Origin: Symsagittifera roscoffensis
Taxonomy: Eukaryota > Xenacoelomorpha > Acoela > Convolutidae
Direction: 5' to 3'
DNA length: 64,000 nucleotides
NCBI RefSeq assembly: GCF_963678635.1
Contig: NC_087063.1
Location: 73,741,617-73,805,616, forward strand
The notes beneath the pieces were generated by a model, which was not told the origin of the DNA, searched no databases, and saw only the letters and a list, made by a program, of their open reading frames with translations. Positions 46,214 to 55,620 of the stretch are shown here, one piece after another. The translations under genes and the position numbers were made by a program. Positions within the stretch are counted from its first letter, which is position 1. Every line of letters starts with the position of its first letter.

Positions 46214-47208
46214 TACCTCATGCGGACCATAAGCTTCTGTGTACCTGTTATCAACTCGGACTGACTTGCTACCCCTCTTGTGAGTAGTGCCCTCAATGCT
46301 CTAGAAGTAGTTTGTGGGCTTATACCACTCAAGTAATCTGCGTACACATCAATGTGCATTATTGTCTGGTCGCTGGGTTCGCTCATGTTTCTCGTTACCT
46401 CATGGCCGCCCACGGTGATTATTGACATTATTCTGGCTCCGATCTTCGTTATGCCGAATGGCTTCCCCGTCACCATTTTTACAGTGTTGCAGTTTCCACT
46501 TTTTGTCGACCCCTCTACAGCCTCTGGTATTGACTGCGAGCAACCTAATGCCTCGTTCATTTTCTGTCTTCTGATCTCTTGCTTTAGTCGTTGTTCTATT
46601 TCTTTCGCGGCCAGGTCTTGTTTCACTTTATTGATAGCTTCCGCCGCCGCTCTCTCATAATTTATCTCTAGGGCGTTCCTGGCCGTGGCTTCTATTGCAC
46701 TATTAATTTGCGTTACAGCTTTCACTGTTTTCGTTGGCAGTTCCGCACTTGGTGTTTCTAAGTTTTTCGTTTCAAATTCACCTTGTTTATTTCTCTGGTT
46801 CTGCACCGCTGCTAACGCCAACTTGTGTTTGGGGTGACTCTGATTCTTGACTGCCTCCCAGAACAACGGACAGTCTATCCTGAAGTGCCCCTCTTGGTTG
46901 CAGAAGAAGCATCTTGCACCTATTTTGATGATCAAGCCACTATAGAATTTGTGTTCCTCCATCTGGCTCATATCTTCCTCATCAGGTGCATATCCCAAAC
47001 TCTTCATGCCCTGCTTGTATGTTGTGCAATCCGCCACGTGATGATCAGCTGACCCACAGTTTGCGCATGATCTACGTTTGTCCATGTCATCTCTGGGCTT
47101 GTACCATGACGACCTTTGTAGTTGATTCACCCCTTGCGTATTCCTGTTATCTGAATACGAGTATTTCTTGGGTTTCATTAGCATGTACTCTCTTGACTTC
47201 TGTCTCAT
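46213..47208 (-). CDS. Nucleocapsid-like ORF with two zinc knuckles (gypsy-type element)
   Basis: ORF of 331 residues from an ATG. It carries two CX2CX4HX4C knuckles: CANCGSADHHVADC (about residues 49-62) and CFFCNQEGHFRIDC (about 98-111), the usual nucleic-acid binding motif of retrotransposon Gag. The rest is Lys/Glu/Gln-rich. The upstream gag frame reaches it only by a frameshift near 47230. Its stop overlaps the next ORF's ATG in TAATG. Confidence 0.75.
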   Translation of the reverse strand: MRQKSREYMLMKPKKYSYSDNRNTQGVNQLQRSSWYKPRDDMDKRRSCANCGSADHHVADCTTYKQGMKSLGYAPDEEDMSQMEEHKFYSGLIIKIGARCFFCNQEGHFRIDCPLFWEAVKNQSHPKHKLALAAVQNQRNKQGEFETKNLETPSAELPTKTVKAVTQINSAIEATARNALEINYERAAAEAINKVKQDLAAKEIEQRLKQEIRRQKMNEALGCSQSIPEAVEGSTKSGNCNTVKMVTGKPFGITKIGARIMSIITVGGHEVTRNMSEPSDQTIMHIDVYADYLSGISPQTTSRALRALLTRGVASQSELITGTQKLMVRMR

Positions 47209-47230
47209 CTCTTCTGGAGTCGGTGCACTG

Positions 47231-48947
47231 TTAGTATGTTGCTAACATTGTTCTCAAGTCATCACTCTTTACCCCATCAATGAACTTTGAGGCAATGCTA
47301 AAGTTCCTTCTATTGGTGGACTCTTCCGGGTCACTCCTTCGTCTCAATCTCTCAAGATCATCTAGGAACCTGTCTATCGATTCATCGTCCCTTTGCCTTC
47401 TCTTTTCAAATCGCATCATCGCTTGATGACCCTTCATGCCTGACCCGAATCGATTTAACAATATCTCGAAGATTTTATCCGCAGTGTCGCGTTCCTCTTC
47501 TTTCTTCGCCACCACGCATTTCAATGCCGTGCCTTCCAAGTTGCTGAGTATCGCTGTGCATGCTTGCCTCTCATCGTTCAAGTTGTCTCGTTCCAAGTGC
47601 AACCTCATGACTTCTACCCAAGTGCCAATGCAAATATCTGAATCATCCTTGAATTCTTTCGGTTTTTTGAAAGTTTTCCTGGATTTGATGCTTCCACTGT
47701 CACTCGAGTCGGTGTTCCTTGTGGCGAAGGCTTCTAGTGTCCTGTTCATCATTTCCCAGGTGCTTGCCCATGTCATGACATCCGGTCCCACGTTGTTGTG
47801 AGTCGTTGAGTCCACTGGACCACTCTTTGTGTTTGCTGTTTCACTTTTCATAATCGCTTTGGCCCCCCCCCCCCGGTGCTGTACTCGCGGCATCCCGGGG
47901 TAATGGTAACGGTGTTGACTGCCGTTTGCTCCGTTGTGGTTCCACGAAGTCAACTCTCTTGCCTTGCGTTCGCTCCGCTGCTGGCCCCTCCTGTGATGTT
48001 GAGTTCCTCAAGATGGCGTCTAATTTTGCCTGTATTGCACATGAACTTTCAGCCTGGTCCCTACTCATCGTATCCATTCTCGTTTCCAAACTCACCAACT
48101 GGCTATTCACTGCGTCATATCGTTGCTTCATTTCTTGTATGTCCTTTTTGATGTTCTTGTCTCGCTCTTCATCAGTGGTATCTACCTTGTCCGACATCTG
48201 CTGAAGCCTTTCCTCTGTCGCTTTCGCTAGATTGAAGTAGCTGTCCAGGTACTCATGTTTGTTGTTTCTTAATTATTTCCTTATCACATCTCTATCCTCT
48301 TCGCTGTGCTTCAGTTTCTTGTCGATCTGATCTAGCTTTGCCATCAAATCGCCTAGCTCAAGAGTAGTTTTTTCATGGTCACTTGTTGCCCTGTTGTTGG
48401 CTGCTGTTCCTGGTCTAATCTGGTCTTCTTTTTGGTCGGTGTCTGTCGTTTTCGTGGAAATTGTTCCGAATGTTTTGCCTTTCTCGGCTTTCGGTTCTTC
48501 CGCTGCTGCGTCTCTCTACTTCATTCCGACCATTATCGCCAATCTTTCAGTAAAAGACGTTCTTTTTGCTTGACACTCGTCCTTCACCGTTTCTGGCGTG
48601 TTGCCTGTTGTGTCTTCCACCTTGTCTATCGGTGAGAACACCATGGACTTTGGATTTGGTTCCTCTGCATTCGGCATCGGTGTTGACTCCGTCGTCTTCT
48701 TCTCCACCTCATCCACACTCTGGTCCGGTGTCTCTAGTTCAATCTCGATGGCGGGTTCTGCTCGTCTCCCTTCCATGCCCTCTTTTGTTTTGTTCTCTGT
48801 ATTACTCCTCGTGTTGACCATGCTAACTGAAAAGTTCTTCTTCGTTATCTTTGGGCCCATTGATGTCGTTTTATGTAGCGACGAGTTATATTTTGTCTTT
48901 GATTCAGTGGATCTTTTTTCAGCCACCGGTACCCTGCTCTGTCTCAT
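47231..48947 (-). pseudogene. gag region of the gypsy-type element
   Basis: Three open stretches in different frames. 48947-48516 starts MRQSRVPVAEKR and is hydrophilic and Ser/Thr/Glu-rich. 48197-47841 starts MSDKVDTTDEERDKNIKKD with a predicted coiled coil. 47953-47231 contains a retrotransposon gag-like segment (FKKPKEFKDDSDICIGTWVEVMRLHL, AILSNLEGTALKCV, then FDKR-like FEKRRQRDDESIDRFLDDLERL). The second frame changes to the third at a run of C on the plus strand near 47867-47876, a likely slippage or sequencing-error site. Between 48516 and 48198 the frames contain stops. Confidence 0.75.
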
Positions 48948-49288
48948 TATTTTTATTTACAACTGTTCCTATTTACAGTATTACTATATACAAAATTCTA
49001 CTCTAAGGTTAAAATCTCTTTTAACAAAAATAATAAAAAGAAATTTACAATTTAATAGAAACAACGTTTCCTAAGCTTTTTTGAAAGTTCTATATGTTCT
49101 TGATCCCCACAGTACCGGATCTATCCCGATTTAACTTTCTGACTAGTCCTATTGTTTTTAATTTTTCGATTGGTTACTTCAACCTGTCTTAGTACACTTT
49201 AGTACCGTCACCCCCCTTCTTTATACTGTTCCAAGACTTCCAGTCACTGTCCCTACTCTTCTTTGTACTGTCCCGAGCTTTCTCTCTA

Positions 49289-49862
49289 CTGTCCCAAGAC
49301 TATTCAGTGCTGTCCCAGTACTTCTTGTTAGTGTCCCAAGACCACTGTCCCAAGACCCTTGCCCTAAGACGACTGTCCCAAAAGTACTGTCCCAAGACTA
49401 CTGTCCCAAGACTACTGTCCCAAGACTACTGTCCCAAGACTGCTGTCCCAAGACTAGTGTCCCAAGACTACTGTCCCAAGACCCTTGCCCTAAGACTACT
49501 GTCCCAAGACTACTGTCCCAAGACTACTGTCCCAAGACCGCTGTCCCAAGACTACTGTCCCAAGACCAGTGTCTCAAGACCACTGTCCCAAGACAGCTGT
49601 CCCAAGACCACTGTCCCAAGACCACTGTCCCAAGACCAGTGTCCAAAGACCACTGTCCCAAGACCACTGTCCCAAGACCACTGTCCCAAGACCAGTGTCC
49701 CAAGACCACTGTCCCAAGACTACTGCCCCAAGACCAGTGTCCCAAGACCACTGTCCCAAGACCACTGTCCCAAGACCAGTGTCCCAAGACCATTGTCCCA
49801 AGACCACTGTCCCAAGACCAGTGTCCCAAGACCACTGTCCCAAGACCAGTGTCCCAAGACTT
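49289..49862. repeat. 15-bp minisatellite, about 38 copies
   Basis: Near-perfect tandem array of CTGTCCCAAGACCAC with variants at the last few positions (ACT, AGT, TTG). It lies in the leader of the gypsy-type element, between the 5' LTR and the first gag ATG. Being a multiple of three it creates long ORFs on both strands, which are artefacts. Shorter diverged copies precede it from about 49240. Confidence 0.93.
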
Positions 49863-51371
49863 GTCACTAAATGTCTGGATAGTTGGATCTCTTCTTCTTC
49901 GTTGTGGGGACTTTTTAGATCGACTGTACCGTGTACCACCACTTGAGCTCTAGTAAAAATTTTCCCAAAATCCCTGTCTTAATGGCCAAAATTCAAATAC
50001 TGACCCCCTTGTATTTATCTCCCTCTCGTTTTTTTCAGGCTATTTGAAACCCCAGTTTCTTTGCAGGGATCTTGTGATCACCTGTTCGTTCAAATGCCAA
50101 CAACAAATTTTCACCAAAACGTAAAAATTTAAACAGGAAAAATTATAAAAACAGAGAGATGAACCCAACTATAATCCAAAGCTGACTGATGTCAACCTTT
50201 GTCCGAAAAAATGTCTGGTACCCGATTGCCACGCGTTTTCCTCCCCCCTGCTAGCGATCTTATGGGGTATCACAAAAACTGTCTATGTCCGTTCCCCCCT
50301 ACCGATCCGACCAGGGTACCTGCCTTAACTCGATGTTGAATTTGGATATCCGCTTCTTATAACCAACGCGTGTAAGTATCTAATGTAACTAAATCGACGA
50401 TGCCGAACAATTAGTTACTCTAATGTGTCCCCTTGTTTTTACAATTTACAACCGCCAACCTGTAACCTAACCAGCCCCCCTTCTAACCTCCCCCCTCTTT
50501 AGCCCCCCTCTTAAGCCGAAAAATCCCTTAAGCGCCGGGTGCTAAACCTCTCGAGAGAAAACTGTAGACCTGTTTCGTCAAAACAACTTCCTCAAAACAA
50601 TGGGGCTCCGCTTATCCAATTTTACACTTATTTCCTGTAATGTAATGTGGATTTTAACGATACCCGTTTGTCCAACTTGAGAACACCCCTGTGCGTCCTC
50701 TTTTTGTTGTAGCGATCCTGTGCTGGTTGTCCCCTTGACGTGCAATGCACTTGACACCAGCACCACCTTCCCACTTGTGAACCACTTTCCCACTCGGTTG
50801 GTCACCTCTTCCAGTCAAGTCTCCTATGGTCCGGTTCTGTCCTTGTGAAAAACTTTCCCACTCGGCTGGTCACCTCTTCCAGTCAAGTCTCCTAGAGGTC
50901 CGGCTAAGTTGCAAGCTATCTGAAAACACTTAACAACGCCCCCCACTTGGGCACCTTATTGTAGTCACTGGTTTTGATTGCTAGATTGATCGAAATGATC
51001 GGTCTTAGAAAACAGTATGGGTATACTATGTAATTAATGTAAAGGTTTGATCCAACTAATCTGGTATCGAAGTCACTGTCATTTTTTTTAATGGTTTTTG
51101 TTCCTTTTTCTATACTTTTTTTCTTGTTTTTGTCCCCCTTGTTACCCCCCCCCCTTACTCGGTTAGCTAAGCCTCGTTCGGAGAGCGTACCAGGAAATTT
51201 TCTCAAGTTTTCTTAAAAAGCTATCACGGTACAACCGGAAGGTTTACACGTTCCCGCTGAACCGTACCACCGGTACTCTAGAATGGGCATGCAGCCCGGA
51301 GCTGTGTCAAGTGGGTTCGACTCCGTAGTCATGATGTCGTAAAAACACCCAGGAGCGCCATAAAAACACTA

Positions 51372-52252
51372 TGTAACAGTCGCCTACTTCGGTCACATAT
51401 GACGCTTAAGAAAAATAGGCCCTATAACCATTGGCTCAAGAGTCAGGGACACTATCTCTTGTGTTTTTCTACCTCAAAACGGTCGGAGCCAATTCGGTTC
51501 GCTTGCGACATGAGACTAGAACCCGTTACAGCTTAAAGGCCACTACCAAAATATCCCCCCACTCTAGAAAATAAGAACGTCCCCATACTTAGGTCTCGAG
51601 ATATCCAAAATACACGAACGCCGTTAAAAACAGGGTCGGAACAATCCGTTAAGTTACTTTTTATTAGACAGTGGAACTTTGATCCATTTCAGATGAATCA
51701 ACGTAAAACTCGCCTTACCTCAACATAACAATCAAAAAACACACTCGAGAAAATTAAATTAGGTACTTACATAGCAGCACACTCGAGAACTGGAGGTAAC
51801 TAAATTAGTAAGCAACTTGAGAATGATCGGGGAATTAAGTTTAATTCAATAAGTTCTTATCGAACAAGTTTTATCTCAAGAAAGGAGTTTTGGTTCTGGA
51901 CCATTGGGACACTTCGGTTGTCCACCTTTCCGCCGAAAGCTCACTCTGGTTCAGCTAGATTCCGATCTTCTTTTGTAATCAACGTCTCCTATATCAAGAT
52001 AGGACAGCTCTACTCTCGTGGTTTTTATTGTTATCTTGGAAATTGCGAATAGCAATTTCCCGCTGTTTTTCTGTCACTTTCCCGCTGTTGTAAATTTGGT
52101 CGTTCTACTCTTTTTTTTCTGTTTTCAGTTGTCGCGAGAAAACTGAGCATGACAGGCTGCATTCGAATTTTTGAAAAAATAAAATTTCATACCAAAACCA
52201 CGTATTTTCGTGTTCCTCAAGGTCAAACTTCAAGATATGACCGACTGGCACA
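51372..52252 (-). repeat. 5' LTR of the gypsy-type element (881 bp)
   Basis: Matches 41688-42571 along its length, TG...CA ends on the minus strand. Internal to it, the minus strand has TGGCGCTCCTGGG about 11 bases in, a possible but unassigned primer-binding site. A T-arm-like GGGTTCGACTCC lies at about 51316 on the plus strand. Confidence 0.9.
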
Positions 52253-52642
52253 GGAGCTCGGCGTCTACGTTAGATGACACAAAGCCGTCCAGGGCATTCA
52301 AAATATCAAATCATGTTGATTGCTGCTCGCGATCCTTGAAACTCTTGTAACTGGGTTGGTATATCCATGCTCACCGCCGTCAATATTAGGCACCATCTAT
52401 TAGGCTCCAATGAGCTCTAGTCGGTTACTAAGATGCATTGTTATTTCGCTAGAACCACACAAGCCGTCATAGTTAATTAGCCCAAGACAATATTTTTTAG
52501 ACTTGAAATACAAATATAATCCAAGAAATGGTTGACTCTCATGCCGGTCACTTATCACACAGTTATCACCAAAACAAAAACAGCTAATTTGAGTGGCATA
52601 CTCGGGACGAATTCAAACCCTCCCAAACAGAGAATCAAACGT

Positions 52643-52667
52643 TTTCGCACATTTTGTGCATCTTCAG
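52643..52667 (-). ncRNA. Hammerhead ribozyme core, Penelope copy 1
   Basis: Minus strand reads CTGAAGA, then a perfect 5-bp hairpin GCACA-AAA-TGTGC, then GAAA: the CUGANGA / stem II / GAAA core of hammerhead ribozymes (position 7 is variable in the family). After GAAA, a short AC/GT stem and a cut after the T at 52637 can be drawn. Helix I is weak on paper. Penelope-like elements are known to carry hammerhead motifs in their terminal repeats. Confidence 0.6.
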
Positions 52668-52969
52668 GTTTTAAAAATTCTAAACTATCTGTACAAAATG
52701 ATCAAAGATCATAAAAAGTGTCACACACATCATTACTTCAAAATTTTAAAAATTCAACCAATCAAAATTTTACAAATATCACTGAAATTATGTAACAACT
52801 ATTATGTAACATTTTAAAACATTTTGTCACAAATTTCTGAGAGTTTTCTTCATTTTTATTTTCTTATTTTCGTTTTGTGGCTAATTTTAATGCTAACATG
52901 TAAGTTGTTTCAAAATTTTGTTGTTTTAGCCAGAATTTTTCGATTCTGGAACTATAGCCTTAGTGTCAG

Positions 52970-54056
52970 CTACCCACTTTTATACTCGTCGCGCGTGTTA
53001 ATTGCCGGTCTCTCTTTCCTAATGTGCAGCGCCTCTAATGTAAGTAACTTGATTCTGCTGGACGCCTGGTCGATTATTTTCCAATTAAACTCAGACTTAC
53101 CACTCTCACTACCACACTGCCTTATATGCTGTCCAACTGGGGTATCCTCTTTTCGGTGTTCCTCAATCCTTGTGGTGAGATGTCGGACCGTCTGGCCAAC
53201 ACAGATGGATTTGCACCCACAACATTCAAGTCTGTACACCACTTTTGATTTCAGTTCACTGGAAAAGGAGGATTTTAGAGAGGGCATACAAGTTTTCAAT
53301 TTCCTCGTCGTGAATATTATCAGCGCATTGGTGATATCGCGCACTTTTTTTGCTAATGTCTGACTGTGATTCCCCCTATATTGGACCATCAAGATGGGTG
53401 GTGAATCACTGCTATAATCACAGGGCTTCTTTTTCTCAGCCATGTTCTTTTTTTTTGCCCTCGCTGATGATCTTTTCAAGCGCATGGGATACAACCCTTG
53501 ACGACCAATTTTCCGGATATTGGTTATCCAACCACTGCTCACGGTTGATTTTCATGGCTTTATCATATTTTTCCCATGTTGAAGTGCTGCGGAAAACCCG
53601 GTGAACAGTTCCTTCAATCACACTTCTCTGGTACTGAAAGGGGGCGCATCTTCTAAAATTTAGTATGGTACCTGTATCTTTTGGTTTTTGATACCACCCA
53701 CAGCTAATTTTCCTGCTTTTTTGAGTACTAATTTGTAAATCCAAAAATGCCAAAGTACCGTTTGTGTTTGTTGTCTCTATTGTGAACTGTAAATTTGGAT
53801 GTAGTAAGTTTGCAGCCCGTAGCACTTTTTCAGGATCACCCTTCACTGTTCTCACTATATCATCAACGTAACGGAGAAATAACTTAGCTTGTTGCCCTGA
53901 CTTATTTTTCTCTCTTATTGCGATGCATTTTCTGCAGTACCAGATGGTTTCGCTTTTATTTCGATACTCATCAACTGATATATCACCGCATTTTACGTGA
54001 TACCAGTTCAAACAGCATTCACAGCATTTACAAATATCACTGAAATTATGTAACAA
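52970..54056 (-). pseudogene. Penelope-like RT (with PHD finger) and GIY-YIG endonuclease, truncated
   Basis: Two frames. 54056-53436 has the second half of a PHD finger (CCECCLNWYHVKC...WYCRKC), RT motif C FLRYVDDIVRTV, then LHPNLQFTIETTNTNGTLAFLDL, CGWYQKPKDTGTILNF and RSVIEGTVHRVFRSTSTWEKY, the Penelope-type C-terminal RT blocks. 53542-52970 has the linker (FTTRKLKTCMPSLKSSF) and a GIY-YIG-type endonuclease: KVVYRLECCGCKSICVGQTVRHLTTRIEEH, with the catalytic Arg in the TRIEEH region, followed by HIRQCGSES and the C-terminal KERPAINTR. The frames shift near 53440-53540. No usable ATG starts the first frame. Confidence 0.85.
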
Positions 54057-54689
54057 CTATTATGTAAGGAATTTAAGGTGAAAATTATAATGACTGAGCG
54101 AAAATTGACAAAGTATCGTTTCCATCAAAAATTGCGATAAATCCAGATCGAGTATCGGTATCGGTATCGAAGTATCGGAGACAAAAAAAGTATCGGTATC
54201 GAGTATCGATATATCGATGTATCGAACAATACTATCGATATAGTATCGTGCTCCCTGGTTGAGTGGCATACTCGGGACAAATCCAAACCCTCCCAAACAG
54301 AGAAACGGAAAAAACAACGAGGTTATCTCTCGGTCAGAGTGGAAATGGAGGCCCGGCGCCAGGTAATGTTTTTAAAACAATTGATAACTTTCAAGTATTG
54401 TAATCACCTGAGCGATTGAATTTAACTCCATAATAATTGTTAATTCAGAGCATGAGTACTTGAGGTCGAGGAAAGAGTCAATCCATCTCTAAAGGATCCG
54501 ATGTATAATTGTCACTAAAAATAAAATATCTATAATTATGGTTTTTAGCCCTGTTTTTAGCAGCAATCAAGTTGTCTGAGATCCGAGACCTAGCCATGTG
54601 GTTACATTCGTATATAAAAAAAGTTAGGAAAATTCGTTCGGTTGATGGCCTAAAAGCTGTCATACGATGATTAAGTCAAGTCAAGTTTT

Positions 54690-55220
54690 TATGACCATTA
54701 GGCAGTGCCTCTTGTGGTCATTTCAAATGTTTTTTTTTTCCTATCTCCGTTCGAATTCGTACATGTAAATTCCAATCGCTTTCCAATGTTTGTCCAGTTT
54801 CCACTTGAATTCGTCGATGGTCTTGCTTTGCACTGTTTCCTACGGCAGATTGTTCTAGTCGAGAGGTGCTCTTATCGTGAAGAAATTTTTTCGCATTTCT
54901 AGATTTGCTTTACGTACTACTACTTTACACGCTTACCTCTAGAATCCCTATCGTTCCGCTCGAAGAGTCAGGCAGTGGCATTCCTATTATACAAACCATA
55001 GCAGACTTTATACAATTCTATCATTGTCCCTCTTTTCCTTCTGTATTCCAGCGATGATAGAATCAGTTCTTTAAGGCGTTCGTAATAGGATAGAATTACG
55101 CGTCGCTAACTATACGCGTCGCTCTTCTTTGTACGTTTACCAAGATCTTTTGATGCTTGATCAGCCTTGGGTGCTAGATTAAGTTCGCAAAATCAAGATA
55201 TGGCCGTATCAAGCATTTGT
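54690..55220 (-). pseudogene. LINE RT C-terminal tail (CR1/L2 type)
   Basis: Reading across stops: YKCLIRPYLDFANLI, VNVQRRATRIVSDA, YERLKELILSSLEYRRKRG, TMIELYKVCYGLYN, then MRKNFFTIRAPLD and TIDEFKWKLDKHWK. These are the characteristic C-terminal blocks of CR1/L2-like elements (YxERLxxLxLxSLExRRxRGD, FxxRLDxxW). Several stops and small indels. Confidence 0.78.
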
Positions 55221-55229
55221 AGTAGTAAA

Positions 55230-55620
55230 CGCCAATTTCACAAGTAACTCAATGATAAGTTTCCTGTTTTGGCAGCCGCAGCAATATGAATTAGAAAGGA
55301 GTTTCCAATTTTCTCTGACGATAGCAACGTTTCGGAGTTTCTGGAGGTCACTGAGGTTCTAGAGTTTCATGATGTCGTTGACTCGCCAGAAAGTTGTTTT
55401 TGTGTCCAGGTTCTTGAGTTCTTCACTGATAGTGGTAACGGTTGTGGTTCTAGGTCGGCCAGGAAAACCACCGGTTGTCTTTGGGGACATATAGAAGTTC
55501 ATCGCTTGGCAAGGGGGCGTGTTGACTTGGCGAAACACAGGCCCAAAGTATCTCCAGCGACGTTCAACGATGTCTTCACTTATCGGACGTTCACCTGTGA
55601 GCCTATAGAGGGGTCCATTG
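55230..55620 (-). mobile_element. Fragment of a different LINE inserted in the CR1/L2-like RT tail
   Basis: After LNIYN the reading jumps to LYRLTGERPISEDIVERRWRYFGPVFRQ and GGFPGRPRTTTVTTISEEL, which looks like the tail found in other LINE clades (RRRWxxxGHVxR... GRPRxTW). It ends in REKWKLLSNSY with cysteines. The expected CR1/L2 tail resumes below about 55220 as YKCLIRPYLDFANLI. Confidence 0.65.

Larger units (their letters stand above)
41688..52252 (-). mobile_element. Ty3/gypsy-type LTR retrotransposon, 10.6 kb, defective
   Basis: Bounded by two direct repeats of 884 and 881 bp with TG...CA ends. Coding strand is minus, so the 5' LTR is at 51372-52252. Order on the minus strand: 5' LTR, leader with a 15-bp minisatellite, gag region, zinc knuckles, aspartic protease, RT, RNase H, short C-terminal tail, purine-rich tract, 3' LTR. 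The protein order and the RT sequence (TLDLGSAFWQVPL, FGLCNATATFQRLM, YVDD) fit Ty3/gypsy. No integrase core is recognisable between RNase H and the 3' LTR. Frames are broken at several points. Only 3 bp (GGA) match at the outer flanks, so a target-site duplication is not convincing. Confidence 0.88.
52591..54306 (-). mobile_element. Penelope-like retroelement copy 1, 5'-truncated, with partial terminal repeats
   Basis: Minus-strand element. From the 5' side: a 44-46-bp terminal repeat (54261-54306), a GTATCG-rich stretch, a 41-bp repeat (54027-54067), coding remnant (about 54026-52970), 3' UTR with a second copy of the 41-bp repeat (52769-52809), a hammerhead core (52643-52667) and the second terminal repeat (52591-52634). 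The 54027 junction fuses 3'-UTR sequence directly to the PHD-finger coding region, so the RT N-terminal half is missing. Repeated UTR segments at both ends are typical of the pseudo-LTR organisation of this class. Confidence 0.8.

Noticed and set aside
49307-49946. CRISPR-like array or long proline/serine-rich proteins on both strands
   Set aside because: The repeat is a 15-bp tandem minisatellite without spacers; the ORFs on both strands are a consequence of a period divisible by three.
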